Below, in pieces: positions 7,468 through 8,140 of a DNA stretch of 8,140 bases; positions within the stretch are counted from its first letter, which is position 1; each line of letters begins with the position of its first letter. The notes beneath the pieces were generated by a model, which saw only the letters and a list, made by a program, of their open reading frames with translations, was not told where the DNA came from and ran no database searches. The DNA is taken from the NCBI GenBank assembly GCA_029051445.1, contig JAIDKP010000114.1:1-8140 (forward strand). Direction: 5' to 3'. The translations under genes and the position numbers were made by a program. The DNA comes from Muribaculaceae bacterium. Lineage in GTDB: Bacteria > Bacteroidota > Bacteroidia > Bacteroidales > Muribaculaceae.

Positions 7468-8033
7468 CCGAAGAGAAGACAATAGCTGAGCTTGCCGGAC
7501 ATTATGAGGCGATATTGCGTCTGCTTGGCGAGGATCCGGAACGTGACGGGCTTAAAAAGACCCCAATGCGTGCGGCCAAGGCCATGTGGTATGCAACCAG
7601 AGGCTATCGCCAGAATCCGTCAGAAATAATGCGTGAGGCGATATTCGAGTATTCGGGCTCACGCATGATAGTGGTCAAGGATATCGAGTTTTATTCTTTT
7701 TGCGAGCATCATATTCTGCCGTTTTTCGGACGCGTGTCGATAGGATATATTCCTGACGGAAATATGATCGGTCTCAGTAAGCTCGCACGTATTGTCGATG
7801 CTTATGCCCGCCGTCTGCAGGTTCAGGAACGTCTGACGGCTCAGGTATGCCGCGAAGTATATGAGACGCTTTCGGCCAAGGGGGTGATAGTGGCCTGTAC
7901 GGGCGAGCATCTGTGCATGAAGATGCGCGGAGTCGAGAAACAGCATTCGGCAACGACAACAGTCGATTACCTCGGTGTCTTTGAGGATAACGCCAAACTC
8001 CGCGAGGAGTTTTTCAACTCACTGCATCACTGA
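7464..8033 (+). CDS. folE: GTP cyclohydrolase I, zinc-dependent type IA
   Basis: Converts GTP to 7,8-dihydroneopterin triphosphate, the first step of tetrahydrofolate synthesis and the source of pterin for queuosine-type pathways. The 189-residue protein is shorter at the N-terminus than E. coli FolE (222) but holds the whole T-fold core. Zinc ligands are present: C80 and H83 in SFCEHHILPFFG, and C151 in GEHLCMKMRG, matching E. coli C110, H113 and C181. Other catalytic landmarks are H82, H149, the IGLSKLARIVD block (102-112) and RLQVQERLT (117-125), and the SATTT segment (162-166). Intact cysteine ligands place it in the Zn-dependent family rather than the metal-flexible FolE2. The ATG lies in ATGA with the SPOR stop. 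The 3' end overlaps the convergent maf gene by 7 bases. Confidence 0.97.
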   Translation: MTEEKTIAELAGHYEAILRLLGEDPERDGLKKTPMRAAKAMWYATRGYRQNPSEIMREAIFEYSGSRMIVVKDIEFYSFCEHHILPFFGRVSIGYIPDGNMIGLSKLARIVDAYARRLQVQERLTAQVCREVYETLSAKGVIVACTGEHLCMKMRGVEKQHSATTTVDYLGVFEDNAKLREEFFNSLHH

Positions 8034-8140
8034 GGACAAAACATTCTCAGATTCTCATATATGAGATGGGTCGGCAGCCCCATTACGGTGTAGAAGTTTC
8101 CATTGATTGAACGTATACCGGCAAGTCCGATCCATTCCTG
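8027..8140 (-). CDS. maf: Maf-family nucleoside triphosphate pyrophosphatase, C-terminal fragment
   Basis: The minus strand carries an open frame entering from the right edge and ending with TGA at 8027-8029 (read in reverse), giving 37 residues. The visible end reads EWIGLAGIRSINGNFYTVMG, then LPTHLIYENL. This is the typical C-terminus of Maf/Ham1-like house-cleaning pyrophosphatases (E-x-IG...GI...G-x-(Y/F)-x-x-V-x-GLP...LY), which hydrolyse dTTP, UTP or modified nucleotides to monophosphates. The catalytic N-terminal part (the S/T-x-S-P-R-R motif and the key aspartate) lies outside the window, so the dTTP/UTP versus m7GTP subgroup cannot be decided. The gene converges on folE, and its last codons overlap the last codons of folE. 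The fragment is too short for a frame-calling threshold but the motif is distinctive. Confidence 0.85.
   Translation of the reverse strand, partial: QEWIGLAGIRSINGNFYTVMGLPTHLIYENLRMFCPQ
8030..8050 (+). terminator. Small hairpin at the folE/maf convergent junction, possible terminator
   Basis: CTGAGGA (8030-8036) can pair with TTCTCAG (8044-8050), with one G·T pair, around a 7-base loop (CAAAACA). It overlaps the folE stop and the last codons of maf. There is no downstream T-run on either strand, and the stem is short, so this is only a candidate 3'-end structure for folE. On the minus strand the G·T pair becomes A-C and the stem is weaker. Confidence 0.25.
8053..8066. repeat. Perfect 14-base palindrome inside the maf 3' end
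   Basis: TCTCATATATGAGA reads identically on both strands. It lies 20 bases after the folE stop and inside the C-terminal codons of maf (HLIYEN region). It could be a coding coincidence, part of the junction structure with the hairpin just before it, or a protein-binding site. A palindrome without a loop forms a poor hairpin, so a terminator role is not obvious. Confidence 0.4.

Noticed and set aside
1..8140. Defence system, mobile element, CRISPR or novel multi-gene system
   Set aside because: All coding space is taken by recognisable housekeeping genes, gaps are under 200 bases, and no transposase, repeat array or attachment site is visible.

Overview
The window is an ordinary chromosomal core segment of a Bacteroidales bacterium, most likely an anaerobic gut lineage. 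A Muribaculaceae-like genome is my best guess, from GC content and protein style. The clade call rests on three things: GyrB ends in the Bacteroidetes-style YANIDA tail and lacks the large enterobacterial insert; a TAnnTTTG promoter element sits before tpiA; and start codons are preceded by A-rich leaders rather than strong Shine-Dalgarno sites. No mobile element, CRISPR array, rRNA or tRNA is visible.

Layout. The left edge (1-1640, +) is the C-terminal five-sixths of gyrB, followed by a stable hairpin. After a 193-base gap comes rnr (RNase R, 1834-4110, +), which overlaps by ATGA a ten-helix EamA/DMT transporter (4107-5006, +). After 40 bases follows bioB (5047-6009, +). A 124-base gap carries a good Bacteroidetes promoter and opens a second cluster: tpiA (6134-6889), a secreted SPOR-domain protein (6919-7467) and folE (7464-8033), the last two again overlapping by ATGA. 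A Maf-family nucleotide pyrophosphatase gene enters from the right on the minus strand; its stop lies inside the end of folE, so the two genes converge with a 7-base overlap.

Function. The genes are mostly housekeeping: DNA supercoiling, structured-RNA decay, glycolysis, the first step of the tetrahydrofolate/pterin route, a peptidoglycan-binding envelope protein and nucleotide-pool sanitation. The rnr-transporter-bioB run and the tpiA-SPOR-folE run each look like operons from their spacing.

The most interesting point is in BioB. The first cysteine of the classical [2Fe-2S] sulfur-donor site (E. coli Cys97) is serine here, while extra cysteines appear at C53 and C163. This fits the recently described 'Type II' anaerobic biotin synthases with an auxiliary 4Fe-type cluster rather than the E. 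coli enzyme. The second point is the unassigned transporter placed directly before this lone biotin gene, which could carry biotin or a precursor. I found no convincing wholly new system.
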